Notes under the pieces: model-generated | What the model was told of the DNA's origin: nothing | Database searches by the model: none | The model's input: the letters and a program-made list of their open reading frames with translations, nothing else | Position numbers and translations under genes: made by a program | NCBI GenBank assembly: GCA_009827205.1 | Contig: WUAK01000019.1 | Location: forward strand, 1 to 17,080 | Source: Phycisphaeraceae bacterium | Lineage (GTDB): Bacteria > Planctomycetota > Phycisphaerae > Phycisphaerales > UBA1924 | Length of the DNA: 17,080 nt | Direction of reading: 5' to 3' | Part shown: positions 15,903 to 17,080 of the stretch, piece by piece | Position numbering within the stretch: position 1 is the stretch's first letter | Layout of the letters: each line of letters starts with the position of its first letter

Positions 15903-16660
15903 TCAGGCCGTGGCGTTGGCCCGATCGAGGCCGAGGGACTGAGCCCGCCGAGACCAATCGAGATCGTCTGCAGCTTCGAGAAGATCGTCGAGCGTGACGC
16001 GCGGCGGGAGTGTTCCGGCTAATGCGTTTCGGAGCACATTCGGACCCAAGTTGGTCAGCGGGAGCAGCTTGAGGATCCGTGTCCGACCAATTTTCCGACG
16101 GTCTGCGAACGGCTTGATGTGGTCGCCAGACTCGACCAACTCATCATGCCACCGGTACGCGAGTCCGATGGCCTCGACGATGTGCTGCTTCGGGACCGGC
16201 TTCGACGGAAGGACCAGGTCCTCGCCCTTCGGTGACAGCACCAACCTGCGGCCGTCGACCTTCTTGATCTGGATTTCAAGCTCAAGGTCGATCCATTTGC
16301 CGCCCTCGAAGGCTCGCGGCCTCCGAGGGCACCTGGGCGTAAAGAGAACATCTCCTTAAGGTGTCTCGAATCGCTGATCCTGCAGGAGCATGATCTGATC
16401 AGTATCGAGCCGAACCGCGAGTCGCTCGGCGTCAATCGTGACGCCAATCATGACGGTGCGGATCCAATGATCACGAACGTCCGACGGCTGCGCGTTGAGA
16501 CGCTCGTTGCCAAGATGATCGAGCACTATGGCTCGGACGAGATCATCGAGGTGCTCGGCGTTGAGTGACTTGATGTGGCAGGTTTTGAATCCGTGCTTGA
16601 TCGCCTTCTGACTGACGTAGTACCGCACCAGCCGTTTCTGACCCCGCCCCTTCGATTCCG
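15903..16660 (-). pseudogene. C-terminal half of a large serine recombinase, truncated and interrupted
   Basis: Read leftward from about 16650, the frame gives KRLVRYYVSQKAIKHG and then KSLNAEHLDDLVRAIVLDHL, typical of the zinc-ribbon/after-recombinase region of large serine recombinases. It continues to a TAA at 16358-16356. The same frame goes on beyond the stop to 15903, with KKVDGRRLVLSPKGEDLVLP, HIVEAIGLAYRW and RTRILKLLPLTNLGPNVLRN, which resemble the helix-turn-helix-like C-terminal tail of the family. The catalytic resolvase domain and most of the recombinase domain are gone: the sequence right of about 16655 codes on the opposite strand for a different protein. The in-frame stop plus the lost catalytic domain mean it cannot recombine DNA. 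It is a relic of an integrative element. Confidence 0.75.
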
Positions 16661-16828
16661 TGCTTTGCCGATACAAACGGTGACGGGCTCGTCACGCCCG
16701 CCGACTTCACCGCGTGGATCAACGCTTTCAACAAAAACCTGCCCGAGTGCGACCAGAACGGTGACGGCAGTTGTACTCCTGCCGATTTCACAGCTTGGAT
16801 CGCCAACTTCAATGCCGGCTGCCCATAA
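16658..16828 (+). pseudogene. C-terminal dockerin-like (NGDG...TPADFTAW) end of a lost secreted protein
   Basis: The frame reads C-F-A-D-T-NGDGLVTPADFTAWINAFN, then CDQNGDGSCTPADFTAWIAN, and ends FNAGCP-TAA at 16828. Two EF-hand/dockerin-like calcium-loop repeats of about 24 residues, each with N-G-D-G and DFTAW, are characteristic of the C-termini of Phycisphaerae secreted proteins, where they are thought to act in sorting or calcium binding. The frame has a stop at 16613-16615, no start codon or ribosome site, and upstream codons that are recombinase DNA on the other strand. It is therefore a truncated remnant; the functional body of the protein is missing. Confidence 0.75.
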
Positions 16829-16950
16829 CAAAGGACGAGCAGAGGGTGTAGCACGAAGGACAGATATAGAAACAGCAATACTCTCAGCAACTCCCTCACA
16901 TAGCGATTTAGCCCAAATCTAAATACCATCACCGTGACCGGGCCCTTACT
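16829..16950. other. Short spacer with an 18-base motif shared with 10687-10704
   Basis: GAGCAGAGGGTGTAGCAC at 16837-16854 matches GAGCGAAGGGTGTAGTAC at 10687-10704 in 15 of 18 positions. Both lie on the plus strand shortly after the stop codon of a secreted-protein gene (9 and 25 bases). No gene is supported here. Confidence 0.35.
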
Positions 16951-17080
16951 GGCGGACATCCATTAACAACTGCAATACGATTGATTTAGGCAGCACCGAA
17001 CCCTCGAAAGCCGGACAAATCGGACATCTACCGGGATGCGCACATACTCTTGGCCCACCTGAGTGAGGGCAGATTGGAGG
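16951..17080 (+). repeat. Dispersed degenerate repeat, copy 4 (head block, runs off right edge)
   Basis: It starts at GGCGGACA (16951). The head core CGAAAGCCGGACAAATCGGA follows at 17005, with GAAAGCC 55 bases from the start as in copy 2. It continues through GCGCACA and GGCCCACCTGAGTG toward the segment equivalent to 13010. The second block would lie beyond the window if this copy is complete. Confidence 0.65.

Noticed and set aside
1..17080. CRISPR array, tRNA or rRNA genes
   Set aside because: No regularly spaced identical repeats and no cloverleaf or rRNA-like stretch was seen; a covariance-model search would be needed to exclude small RNAs.

Overview
The window looks like chromosome from a planctomycete, probably the class Phycisphaerae. 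This is inference from gene content. Two operons each pair an ECF-type sigma factor with a membrane Hanks-type Ser/Thr kinase, and one kinase carries a C-terminal formylglycine-generating-enzyme-like (FGE/SUMF1) domain, an architecture also known from chlamydial Pkn1. Near the right end is the tail of a secreted protein with two NGDG...TPADFTAW dockerin-like repeats, which are common in Phycisphaerae. No rRNA, tRNA or CRISPR array was seen.

Left part (1-3655): three short minus-strand genes, one running off the edge and one encoding a small secreted acidic protein. They are followed by a plus-strand operon, sigma factor then kinase (1068-3655), with a well-formed sigma-70-like promoter and an ATGA overlap. 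A gene-poor gap (3656-4471) holds the first copy of a dispersed repeat.

Middle (4472-10662): a tightly overlapped minus-strand operon reading leftward from 8597: a TIGR02999-like ECF sigma factor, a kinase-TM-FGE-like fusion, an unknown 155-aa protein and a 293-aa protein with a diverged tyrosinase-like sequence. Facing away from it are a small lipoprotein and a secreted M43-type (pappalysin-like) metalloprotease.

Right part (10663-17080): a more GC-rich two-gene ABC exporter operon (permease and ATPase, minus strand), a soluble PAS hybrid histidine kinase (minus), and a decayed region. The decayed region has the C-terminal half of a large serine recombinase (minus, broken by an in-frame stop) joined to the C-terminal dockerin-like end of a lost gene (plus). 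Both lack their 5' parts at the same junction.

The main structural signal outside genes is a degenerate repeat family, present at least four times in one orientation (about 3981-4365, 12894-13265, 15660-15875 and 16951-17080). All copies lie in gene-free gaps between operons. Two copies keep the same 163-nt distance between their two conserved blocks. The main functional candidate is the overlapped sigma/FGE-kinase/155-aa/tyrosinase-like operon, which looks like a signalling module with two unusual output or sensor proteins.
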